From Pseudomonas gingeri (GTDB lineage Bacteria; Pseudomonadota; Gammaproteobacteria; Pseudomonadales; Pseudomonadaceae): a DNA stretch of 64,000 nt. The stretch spans positions 98,357-162,356 of the forward strand of contig NZ_JACAQA010000032.1 of NCBI RefSeq assembly GCF_013385425.1, given 5' to 3'. This document shows, piece after piece, positions 18,841 through 26,906 of this stretch (position 1 is its first letter; the number at the start of each line of letters is the position of its first letter). The position numbers and the translations under genes are program-made. The notes beneath the pieces are model-generated. The model saw only the letters and a list, made by a program, of their open reading frames with translations, had not been told where the DNA came from and did no database searches.

Positions 18841-20082
18841 TCAATTCAACAAACCTCCTACACCACAGAACAGACCTGCCAGGGAGGCAAATCCGAATAC
18901 CAGGCCCACCACCCGCGCATACCAGCCCTGTAACCTGAACGCGCCGGCCAACTGCGTACGGGCCAGCCAATAGAGCAGGCCGAGTACCGCCGGCAGCAAC
19001 AATGCGTTGACCACCCCGGTGAAGATCGACAGTTCGACCAGATTGACCCCGGAACCCACCAGCACCCCGGCCCCCAGCAACATGGCACCGAATGCCGCGT
19101 AGAACCAGGGGGCGTCGGCGGGACGCTGCTCCAGGGAATGCCGTCGGCCAGTGGCCTCGCCGACGCCCCAGGCCACGGTCAGGCAAACCACGATGGTGGC
19201 CACCAGCGCGCCCCCGGCCAGCCCCATTGCAAAAACCCCGCGCCCGACAGTCTGGCCCAGGGAAGCGGTAAAGGCATCGGCCAGTTGCGGCACGCTGGTC
19301 AAGGTGAAGGACGCGTCGGAGCGGTTGAAACACGCCGCCGCGGCAATCACCACGGCAGCCGTGAGAATCTGGCAGAGGGTCGCGCCGAGAAAGGTTTCGA
19401 TGCGCGCCGCTTTCAGGTGCCGGGCGCCCAGGCCTTTGTCGATCAGCGCCGACTGTTGGTAGAACACCGTCCACGGCATGACGCTGGTACCCAGGTTGGC
19501 GGCCACCAGGTAAAGGTAGGAACTGTCGTGAAATGGCATCTGGTACCACTGCGCCGCGATTTGCCGAGGGTCAGGGTGAGCGTTCCAGGCCACGGCGATA
19601 AAGGCCACGCCGAACAGGCCCAGGCAAATCGCAATACGTTCGACACCCTGGTAGGAGCCGGTACAGACCATCGCGAAAATCAGCACCACCAACGCGCCGA
19701 TGGTTTCCCATAGCGGTACGCCGAACAGCTCGCCGACCCCGGCCAGTCCGCTCAATTCGGTGACCAGGGCACCGAAACAACTGAGCACCAGCGTTGCCAG
19801 GGACAACAACGCAATGCCACGACCAAACCGCAGGCGCACCAGTTCACCGAAGCCCTTGCCCGTTCCCAGCCCCAGGCGGATCGAGAGTTCCTGGGCGGTA
19901 TACAGCAACGGAATAATGAGGAACTGCAGCAACAGCAGCCGATAGCCCCATTGCGCACCGCTCTGCGCGGCGGTGATCACGCTGCCGGCCTCGGTGTCCG
20001 CCAGCATCACCACCAGCCCCGGACCGACGGCGGCGGCCATCAGGCGCAGCCGGCTCGAGCGGATTGAAATGCTTGGCATCAT
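18841..20082 (-). CDS. NRAMP-family metal-ion transporter with non-canonical site motifs
   Basis: A 413-residue protein with about 11 helices. Helix 1 reads GPGLVVMLADTEAGS: the canonical DPGN of MntH/NRAMP is replaced by D29-T-E-A-G. Helix 6 reads TSVMPWTVFYQQ, with MPW (202-204) where transition-metal NRAMPs have MPH. The metal-binding Met is kept. These changes place it in a divergent branch whose ion is uncertain; Mn2+, Mg2+ or another ion are possible. The start is ATG 20082, with a second ATG at 20079. It lies between two SPFH genes and a TerC gene in one operon. Confidence 0.85.
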   Translation of the reverse strand: MMPSISIRSSRLRLMAAAVGPGLVVMLADTEAGSVITAAQSGAQWGYRLLLLQFLIIPLLYTAQELSIRLGLGTGKGFGELVRLRFGRGIALLSLATLVLSCFGALVTELSGLAGVGELFGVPLWETIGALVVLIFAMVCTGSYQGVERIAICLGLFGVAFIAVAWNAHPDPRQIAAQWYQMPFHDSSYLYLVAANLGTSVMPWTVFYQQSALIDKGLGARHLKAARIETFLGATLCQILTAAVVIAAAACFNRSDASFTLTSVPQLADAFTASLGQTVGRGVFAMGLAGGALVATIVVCLTVAWGVGEATGRRHSLEQRPADAPWFYAAFGAMLLGAGVLVGSGVNLVELSIFTGVVNALLLPAVLGLLYWLARTQLAGAFRLQGWYARVVGLVFGFASLAGLFCGVGGLLN

Positions 20083-20150
20083 GTCTGTTCCCGGCTCATG
20101 GCGTGCGTCCGTAGATGGCGAAAATTCCGTTCATCGACCCTCGGCGGGCG

Positions 20151-21032
20151 TCAGGGTCGGCTATTCACCTGCGGGCCACTTTTGAAATCCTTGAGGAACG
20201 CCGTATCCGGTGACAGCACCAGCGTCGGCGCGGACTCGGACAAGGACTGCCGATAGGTCTGCAGGCTGCGGTAGAGCTTGTAGAACTCGGGGTCCTTGTT
20301 GAACGCCTGGGACGAGATCTGGTTCGCCAGGGCATCGGCTTCACCATGGGTGATGCGGCTTTGCCGTTGCGCCTCGGAGATCAGCACCGCCCGTTCCCGC
20401 TCGGCATTGGCCTGGATCTGTTGCGCCCACTCGAAGCCCTGGGCGCGAAGCTCCTTGGCCTCGCGCTGACGCTCGGACTTCATCCGGTCATAGATCGCCT
20501 GGCTGGTTTCGAACGGCAGGTCGGCGCGATGAAAACGCACTTCGGTGACCTCGATGCCCAGGGGCCTGGCCTTCTCCACCACCTCGCTCTGGATATGCTC
20601 GACAATCTTCGGCCGCTCGGCGGACAACAGCGACTTGAGCATCACCTGCCCCAGCTCGCGGCGCAGCGACGAGCTGACCAACTGGGCCAGTTGCGCATTG
20701 GCCTGGTCCACCGTACGCAGGGCCTGATAGAAACGCAGCGGGTCGACGATGCGATAACGCGCATAGGTTTCCACCTCCAGGCGTTTCTGGTCACCGAGGA
20801 TCACCTGCTCGGAAGGCGGTGCCAGGGTCAGGATGCGGGTGTCGTAATAGATCACGGTGTCGATCAACGGCACCTTGAGTTTCAGCCCCGGCGTACGCAC
20901 CGGCGCGGTCGGCGCGCCGAGCCGGACCACCAGGGCCTGCTGGGCTTCATCGACGGTATACAGCGAGGCGCCGAGGGTCCACAGGACAACCAGCGCGAGG
21001 ATCACCAGGGCCATACGAATCCGCGGTTTCAT
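20151..21032 (-). CDS. HflC-like SPFH/Band 7 membrane protein
   Basis: A 293-residue protein with one N-terminal transmembrane segment (about 7-26), then an SPFH domain (VDEAQQALVVRLGAP; VPLIDTVIYYDTRILTL) and a charged coiled-coil stretch (about 195-245). It resembles HflC, which with HflK forms a cage around FtsH, but here it is a paralogue located with metal transporters. The start overlaps the HflK-like stop by four bases, so the pair is probably made in equal amounts. Role inferred: a membrane scaffold for the neighbouring transporters or a protease. Confidence 0.88.
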   Translation of the reverse strand: MKPRIRMALVILALVVLWTLGASLYTVDEAQQALVVRLGAPTAPVRTPGLKLKVPLIDTVIYYDTRILTLAPPSEQVILGDQKRLEVETYARYRIVDPLRFYQALRTVDQANAQLAQLVSSSLRRELGQVMLKSLLSAERPKIVEHIQSEVVEKARPLGIEVTEVRFHRADLPFETSQAIYDRMKSERQREAKELRAQGFEWAQQIQANAERERAVLISEAQRQSRITHGEADALANQISSQAFNKDPEFYKLYRSLQTYRQSLSESAPTLVLSPDTAFLKDFKSGPQVNSRP

Positions 21033-22084
21033 CGGGTCTGCTCCTTGGCCGGGCGCTTGTCCTGTTCCGACAGCGGCATATAGGGCACCACGCCCGAGAC
21101 ACCTTTGCCGGAGGTATCGATGATCACCTTGGAGGCTTTTTTCAGCACTTCATCGGTGCTTTCCATATACAGGCGCCAGCTGGTCACCTCCTTGGCCTGT
21201 GCATAACTTTCGTACACCGCCAGGAAGCTTTTCGCGTCGCCTTCGGCCAGATTGACCGCCTGGGCCTTGTAGGCCTCGGCTTCCTGGTTGATATGGGACG
21301 CTTCGCCCCTGGCCCGCGGAAGAATGTCGTTGGCGTAGGACTCGGCCTCGTTGCGCGCGCGCTCCTGGTCGGCCCGGGCCCGCTGCACATCGTTGAACGC
21401 ATCGATCACCGCCGGTGGCGGATCGACGCGCTGCAACTGGATCTGGGTGATCAGCACGCCGGCTTTTTCATCGTCGAGCAAGCCTTGCAACAAGGTCTTG
21501 GTTTCCTCGGCGATCTCCTGGCGCTTGTCCGACAGGGCCGCCTGGATCGGCGTACGCCCGATCACTTCACGCAGGGCACTCTCGGCGGCCAGCTTGATGG
21601 CGAATTCGGGCTTGTCCATGCTGAACAGAAACTGCCCGGCGTCCTTGATCCGCCAGAACACCGCGCAATCGGCCTCGACGATATTCTCGTCGCCGGTCAG
21701 CATCTGCTTGTCGCGGGACAGGCTGCTGTCGTTCAGGCCGAGCGCGGGAGCGTGGCCCAATTGCAGCTGGTTGACCGTGGTGACCTTGGGCAGCAACACC
21801 GTTTCGATAGGGAAGGGCAGGTGGTAATGCAAACCCGCCTCGGTGGTGTCGACCCATTTGCCGAAGCGCAGGACGATACCTTGCTCGTCGGGCTGGACCT
21901 TGTAGATGCCACCGACGATCCAGACAAACGCCAGCAACCCGACCACCAGTGCCAGACCTTTGCCTTGCAGTCCCGTGAGGGCAACGAAACGATTGGCTTT
22001 GAGGCCCATCGCGCGGGCTTGCTCGCCCAATGAGGCGGAAGACTTTTCCGGTTCCAGGGGAGTCAAGGGCTGCGGGTCGGACAT
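21029..22084 (-). CDS. HflK-like SPFH/Band 7 membrane protein
   Basis: A 351-residue protein with a cytosolic N-terminus, one transmembrane helix (about 43-62), then an SPFH domain starting YKVQPDEQGIVLRFGKWVDT. The HflK-type sequence ALREVIGRTPIQAALSDKRQEI and a long helical tail (about 240-320) follow. It is the first gene of the four-gene operon. AGGATAAG precedes the ATG. The main hflKC pair of Pseudomonas normally lies beside hflX/miaA/hfq, so this is probably a second, specialised set. Confidence 0.88.
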   Translation of the reverse strand: MSDPQPLTPLEPEKSSASLGEQARAMGLKANRFVALTGLQGKGLALVVGLLAFVWIVGGIYKVQPDEQGIVLRFGKWVDTTEAGLHYHLPFPIETVLLPKVTTVNQLQLGHAPALGLNDSSLSRDKQMLTGDENIVEADCAVFWRIKDAGQFLFSMDKPEFAIKLAAESALREVIGRTPIQAALSDKRQEIAEETKTLLQGLLDDEKAGVLITQIQLQRVDPPPAVIDAFNDVQRARADQERARNEAESYANDILPRARGEASHINQEAEAYKAQAVNLAEGDAKSFLAVYESYAQAKEVTSWRLYMESTDEVLKKASKVIIDTSGKGVSGVVPYMPLSEQDKRPAKEQTR

Positions 22085-22271
22085 GGTCTTATCCTGGAGG
22101 CGGCTGGCCGGGGAAACGGATCAAAGATTCTATTACTAAATATTGCGCAACATCATACAGCCGAGTCCTGAATGACTCCTGACTTGGCGCAATGATTGAA
22201 GCGCCTGGATGGCAAATGTGCTGATTGGGAAATATTCCCAGGAGAAGAGCTGGAACCGGAGTGAACCCAGG

Positions 22272-23339
22272 CTACTTGCCCAGCACCGCCAGATGCATGT
22301 CTTGCAAGGACAGGACACGTTTGGCGGCACCCAGCTTGATGGCTTCCCTGGGCATGCCGAACACCACGCAACTGGCCTCGTCCTGGGCCACGGTCGCGGC
22401 ACCGGCATCGGCCATTTCCTTGAGGCCACGGGCACCATCGTCGCCCATGCCGGTCATGATGATGCCGGTGGCGTTCTTCCCGGCGAACTTGGCTACCGAG
22501 CGAAACAGCACATCCACCGACGGCCGATGGCGATTGACCAGCGGGCCGTCCGCCACCTGCACGTGGTAGTAGGCGCCGTTACGCACCAGCATCATGTGCT
22601 TGCCGCCCGGGGCGATCAGCGCCAGGCCGGGCAACACCCGATCATTGTTCTGCGCCTCGCGGACTTCAATCTGCGACAGTCCGTTGAGGCGCTGGGCAAA
22701 GGAGGCGGTGAATTTCTCCGGCATATGCTGAACGATGACGATCCCCGGGCAGACTCTGGGCAGCACGGTGAGCAGCGCCTCCAGTGCCTGGGTCCCACCC
22801 GTGGACGTGCCGATGGCGACAATGCGCTCGGTGGTCTGGGCCATCGCCTGGCTGCCGGCCGCCGACAACATCGCATCGGCGCTCAGCTTGCTGGCCACCT
22901 CAAGTCGTGGCGCCGCCGCGCGCGGGGCGAGGTTCCTGACATTGGCACCGGCCGCGCCACGAACGGCGCCGAGCAGATGGGCGGCGGACTCCAACAGGAA
23001 GTTCTTAACGCCGCCTTGTGGCTTGGTGATGATATCCACAGCCCCGGCCGCAAGCGCCTGCAAGGTGGTCTCGGCGCCGCGTTCGGTCAGCGAGGAGCAG
23101 ATGACCACCGGGGTGGGGCGCTCGGCCATGATCTTTTTCAGAAAGGTGATGCCGTCCATGCGGGGCATTTCCACATCCAGCACAATCACGTCCGGCCAGG
23201 CCTTGGCCATTTTATCCATGGCGAAGATCGGGTCGGCGGCGACCGTCACCTCGATATCCGGTGCCTGGCCGAGGATCGCCATCAGCACTTGACGGACCAC
23301 GGCGGAGTCATCGACCAGCAATACGCTTATTTTTTTCAT
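22272..23339 (-). CDS. cheB: Chemotaxis response regulator protein-glutamate methylesterase
   Basis: A 355-residue protein that demethylates and deamidates chemoreceptors. The N-terminal receiver has acidic D10, D11 and the phospho-acceptor D55. The C-terminal esterase domain carries the catalytic triad in GTSTGGTQAL (Ser), VQHMPEKF (His) and TGMGDDG (Asp). I start at ATG 23339 (MKKISVLLVDDS); the longer frame from 23444 is antisense overlap. It overlaps cheD by 32 bp and is the last gene of the chemosensory cluster. Confidence 0.96.
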   Translation of the reverse strand: MKKISVLLVDDSAVVRQVLMAILGQAPDIEVTVAADPIFAMDKMAKAWPDVIVLDVEMPRMDGITFLKKIMAERPTPVVICSSLTERGAETTLQALAAGAVDIITKPQGGVKNFLLESAAHLLGAVRGAAGANVRNLAPRAAAPRLEVASKLSADAMLSAAGSQAMAQTTERIVAIGTSTGGTQALEALLTVLPRVCPGIVIVQHMPEKFTASFAQRLNGLSQIEVREAQNNDRVLPGLALIAPGGKHMMLVRNGAYYHVQVADGPLVNRHRPSVDVLFRSVAKFAGKNATGIIMTGMGDDGARGLKEMADAGAATVAQDEASCVVFGMPREAIKLGAAKRVLSLQDMHLAVLGK

Positions 23340-23844
23340 GACTGCCTTCCACCGTTTGCAAAGAGAGATGCCGAACCCAGACAGCACCGCTCCAAGTGTC
23401 GAAGACCAGGTTGCGGTGCCCGGTTCCCCCCAGGTCCATGGCACTGGGTGACAAGTGCAGACGCTCGGCGATTTGGGTGACGGCCGCGCAGTTCAGACCG
23501 GCGATATCACCGGCGGCATGATCGCGTGACTGGTGGGGAAACATCTCACCGCCACCAAACAACTTCAGTTGATACTCGCGGGCCTCACTCCGGTAGCCCT
23601 GAATGTGCAGCATCAACCATTCAAAGGCTTCGTCGACATAACTGCCGTCCAGGGCCTCGCCGCGCTGCTGGCGACCGGGCAGCAGACAATGGGATATCCC
23701 GCCGAGCTTGCGCACCGGATGCCAGACAATCATCGAGACACAAGAGCCCAACAGGGTATGGATACGGGTAGGGCTGTTGCGAAAGCACAGGCTTCCGGGA
23801 GCCAGGTAGATTTCTTCGACGTCCATGGCGATAGCGGCCTTCAT
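23308..23844 (-). CDS. cheD: Chemoreceptor glutamine deamidase
   Basis: A 178-residue protein that deamidates receptor Gln residues to Glu. The catalytic Cys lies in LLGSCVSMIVW (C35) and the His in GGISHCLLP (H52), the standard CheD pair. It overlaps cheR by four bases and cheB by 32 bp, so the three receptor-modifying enzymes are translated as a coupled set. Confidence 0.95.
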   Translation of the reverse strand: MKAAIAMDVEEIYLAPGSLCFRNSPTRIHTLLGSCVSMIVWHPVRKLGGISHCLLPGRQQRGEALDGSYVDEAFEWLMLHIQGYRSEAREYQLKLFGGGEMFPHQSRDHAAGDIAGLNCAAVTQIAERLHLSPSAMDLGGTGHRNLVFDTWSGAVWVRHLSLQTVEGSHEKNKRIAGR

Positions 23845-24647
23845 GGCTTTTGATAGATGGAAGGAGCCACCAGCTTGAACGCGTCGCTGACGCCGTGCAG
23901 GCTTTCCGAGTGGCTGATGATGAAATAACCGCCACGCCGCAGAAACGGCAAGAGACGGTTGACCACTTTGCGCTTGGTCTCCTGATCGAAGTAGATCATT
24001 ACGTTACGCAGGAAAATGACCTCGAACTCCCCCAGTTGCGGCAGGGTGTCGTTCAGATTGACCTGGATAAAGCTCACCCGCTGACGCAGGCTCTTGTCGA
24101 TCAGGAAGGTGCCGCTCTGCTGACCAACGCCCTTGAGGCAATAACGGCTCAGCAACGCGGACGGCAGGTTGCTCGCCCGCTCCATCGGATAGTGCCCGCT
24201 GCGGGCCTTGGCCAATACCTGGGTGCTGATATCCGAGCCGATCACCTCCCACGGCGTACTGCCCAGGCCCTCGGCCAGGGTCATGGCCAGGCTGTAGGGT
24301 TCTTCGCCCGAGGAGCTGGCCGCGCTCCACACCCGGAAGGTCTTTCCCGGCGCGGCGCGGGGCAATACCTGTTGGCGCAGGAAGTCAAAGTGCTTGGGTT
24401 CGCGGAAGAAGTAGGTCTCGTTGGTGGTCAACAGGTCGAGGGCCACCTGCAGCTCACCAGCGTTCTCCTTGCCCATGATCAGTTTGAAATAGGCATCATA
24501 ACTGTCCAGTTCGTGATGCTTGAGGCGCTTGAACAGACGCCCGGCGACCAGGGCCTTTTTCGCGGCCGACAAGCTGATGCCCGCCGCCCCGTAGAGCCAG
24601 GTCTGGAACTGGGTGAATTCGCGATCCTCGAGCTTGATGCCGTTCAA
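23841..24647 (-). CDS. cheR: CheR-type protein-glutamate O-methyltransferase
   Basis: A 268-residue SAM-dependent methyltransferase that methylates receptor glutamates. The N-terminal helical domain is followed by the SAM-binding fold: FRVWSAASSSGEEPYSLAM, then GSDISTQVLAKARSG and IFLRNVMIYFD. Length is normal and there is no TPR extension. It lies between cheW and cheD on the same strand. Neither receptor in this cluster ends in an obvious CheR-tethering NWETF-type pentapeptide. Confidence 0.95.
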   Translation of the reverse strand: MNGIKLEDREFTQFQTWLYGAAGISLSAAKKALVAGRLFKRLKHHELDSYDAYFKLIMGKENAGELQVALDLLTTNETYFFREPKHFDFLRQQVLPRAAPGKTFRVWSAASSSGEEPYSLAMTLAEGLGSTPWEVIGSDISTQVLAKARSGHYPMERASNLPSALLSRYCLKGVGQQSGTFLIDKSLRQRVSFIQVNLNDTLPQLGEFEVIFLRNVMIYFDQETKRKVVNRLLPFLRRGGYFIISHSESLHGVSDAFKLVAPSIYQKP

Positions 24648-24669
24648 CCTGACGCTCCTTCTTCACCAC

Positions 24670-25203
24670 TCACGGCACCGGGTGTATGTGGCTACCACCG
24701 GCCTCCGCCAACTGCGACATCTCATCCACCGACAACACCCGGTCAACGTCCAGGACGATGACGAACTTGCCTTCGACCTTGGCCATGCCACTGATGAAAT
24801 CGGCGCGAATGCGCGCACCGAAGCTCGGCGGCGGTTCGACCTCGGCCGCCGGAATTTCCAGCACCTCGGACACCGTGTCGACCAGCAAGCCGATATCCTG
24901 GGCCCGGCCGTCATCATCGCTGGCTTCGATAATCACCACGCAACTGCGCCGGGTCACGCTCGAACACTGCTGCCCGAAGCGCGCGCCCAGGTCCACCACC
25001 GGCACCACGGCACCCCGCAGGTTGATCACGCCACGGACGAAGGCGGGCATCATCGGCACTGGCGTGACATGGCCGTACTCGATGATTTCCTTGATTCCCA
25101 GGATGCCGATGGCGAACATTTCGCCGGCCAGCAGGAACGTCAGGTACTGCGCCTCCTGCGTTGGCACCGCCACCGCCTGGCGGGTAGTCATTAATGCACC
25201 CAT
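24670..25203 (-). CDS. cheW: Chemotaxis coupling protein CheW
   Basis: A 177-residue SH3-like coupling protein that bridges CheA and receptors. Core blocks are YLTFLLAGEMFAIGILGIKEI, VRGVINLRGAVVPVVDLG and LLVDTVSEVLEI. I start at ATG 25203, which has AGGAGAG five bases upstream. The frame is also open to 25218, but that ATG has no ribosome site. It lies 22 bp upstream of cheR and 41 bp downstream of the receptor gene. Confidence 0.95.
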   Translation of the reverse strand: MGALMTTRQAVAVPTQEAQYLTFLLAGEMFAIGILGIKEIIEYGHVTPVPMMPAFVRGVINLRGAVVPVVDLGARFGQQCSSVTRRSCVVIIEASDDDGRAQDIGLLVDTVSEVLEIPAAEVEPPPSFGARIRADFISGMAKVEGKFVIVLDVDRVLSVDEMSQLAEAGGSHIHPVP

Positions 25204-25244
25204 GTTGCTCTCCTGCATGAAAAGGGTCCGCGTCCAGGCGTCGC

Positions 25245-26906
25245 TCAGAACCGGGTGAATTCACTTTCGTCGGGGCCGACGGCCTGGGCGAAACTCTTGT
25301 GCAGGGCCGGTTGCGGTGCCCGTACGACCGATCGCGCCATGCCACCGGCCGCGCGCGATTTGCCTTGCGCCACGTTCACGCTCGCATTGGCCGCCTCCAG
25401 CGTGAAAAAGCTCATCGCCTGCTGCAGCTGTTCAGCCTGGCTGCTCATCTCTTCGGCCGTGGCGGCCAGCTCTTCGCTGCTTGAAGCATTTTGCTGAGTG
25501 ACCTGGTTGAGCTGGTTCATCGCGGTATTGATCTGCGCCACGCCGGCGGCCTGTTCTTCGGAGGCGGCGGTAATTTCCTGGACCAGATCGGAGGTCTTGT
25601 TGATCGACGGCACCATCTCGTTCAACAAATGCCCGGCCCGTTCGGCCATTTCGACACTGCTGGTGGACAGCTCGCCGATCTCCTGCGCGGCCACCTGGCT
25701 GCGTTCGGCCAATTTGCGTACTTCCGCCGCCACCACCGCGAAGCCCTTGCCATGTTCTCCCGCCCGCGCCGCTTCAATGGCCGCGTTCAAGGCCAGCAGG
25801 TTGGTCTGGTAGGCAATGTCGTCGATGATGCTGATGCGCTGGGCGATCTTCTTCATCGCCTGGACGGTCTGCTGCACGGAGTCGCCGCCATCGGTGGCTT
25901 CCTTGGCCGCCTTGCTCGCCATGCCGTCGGTGACCTTGGCGTTCTCGGTGTTCTGGTTGATGCTGGCGCTCATCTGCTCGACGGAGGCACTGGTCTCCTC
26001 GACACTGGCCGCCTGCTCGCTGGTGGCCTGGCTCATGGACTGCGCGGTGGCGCTGACTTCCTCGGACGCGCTGGCCAGGTTGTCGGCGGCGGTACGCACT
26101 TCGCCGATAATCTGCGAGAGCTTGCCGACCATGGTCTGCATCGCCGTAAGCACCTGACCGGTCTCGTCCTTGGAACCCGATGCAATGGTTACCGCCAGAT
26201 TACCCTCGGCCAACTGGCCGGCAACACCGGCAGCGGCTTTTAGCGGGGTGGCAATGATCCGCGAAATGAACAACGCCAGGGCAATGCCAATGAGCAAGGC
26301 CACGATCACCGCGGCCATGATCGACATCCGTCCGTTGGCGTAGATCTCGTTACCCCGTTGATTGGCGGCCGTCGCCCCGGTGTCGTTGAGTTCGATTATT
26401 TTCAGCAGATCGGCGGATATCAATTCGAAGGTTCGCTTCGAGTCCCCCCTGAGAACAGCCATGGCTTGCTCGCGCCCACCCTCCTGCCGGGACTCGGCGA
26501 GCATCTTCTTGCTGCTGGCCAGGTAGGTCTCCCAGTCGTTCTTGAACGTATCGAACAGCGCTTGTTCCGCGGGGCCGGAAATCAGGCCGTCCTTCTCATA
26601 GCGGACAATGCGGGTGTCAACCTCCTTGCGGGCATCGGTAGTCTCTTGTTCATACTGAGCTCGCTCCGTCGAATCTTCGGCCAACAGATAACGAATCTCC
26701 TTGATCCGATAGTTGGCGACAAAAAACCGAATGCCCGAGGACAGGCGCACGGAGGGCAGCCAGTTGTCGCGCATGTCGGTGGCCGTCTGGTTGACCTGGC
26801 CCAGTTGAATGACAGCAAATGCTCCCATCAGCGCCATCAGGACCAACACCAGCAGAAACGAAGCGATGAGCTTGGTTGCTATTCTCAGATCGTAGAACCA
26901 TTTCAT
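25245..26906 (-). CDS. Methyl-accepting chemotaxis protein with 4HB-type sensor domain
   Basis: A 553-residue receptor. Helix TM1 is at about 11-33. A periplasmic all-helical domain (34-192), probably four-helix-bundle (4HB_MCP), is followed by TM2 (about 194-216), a HAMP domain, and the cytoplasmic hairpin whose tip reads IDDIAYQTNLLALNAAIEAA. The C-terminus (ESEFTRF) is not a standard CheR-binding pentapeptide. The start overlaps the cheA stop by four bases, so this receptor is coupled to the kinase of the cluster. Ligand unknown. Confidence 0.93.
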   Translation of the reverse strand: MKWFYDLRIATKLIASFLLVLVLMALMGAFAVIQLGQVNQTATDMRDNWLPSVRLSSGIRFFVANYRIKEIRYLLAEDSTERAQYEQETTDARKEVDTRIVRYEKDGLISGPAEQALFDTFKNDWETYLASSKKMLAESRQEGGREQAMAVLRGDSKRTFELISADLLKIIELNDTGATAANQRGNEIYANGRMSIMAAVIVALLIGIALALFISRIIATPLKAAAGVAGQLAEGNLAVTIASGSKDETGQVLTAMQTMVGKLSQIIGEVRTAADNLASASEEVSATAQSMSQATSEQAASVEETSASVEQMSASINQNTENAKVTDGMASKAAKEATDGGDSVQQTVQAMKKIAQRISIIDDIAYQTNLLALNAAIEAARAGEHGKGFAVVAAEVRKLAERSQVAAQEIGELSTSSVEMAERAGHLLNEMVPSINKTSDLVQEITAASEEQAAGVAQINTAMNQLNQVTQQNASSSEELAATAEEMSSQAEQLQQAMSFFTLEAANASVNVAQGKSRAAGGMARSVVRAPQPALHKSFAQAVGPDESEFTRF

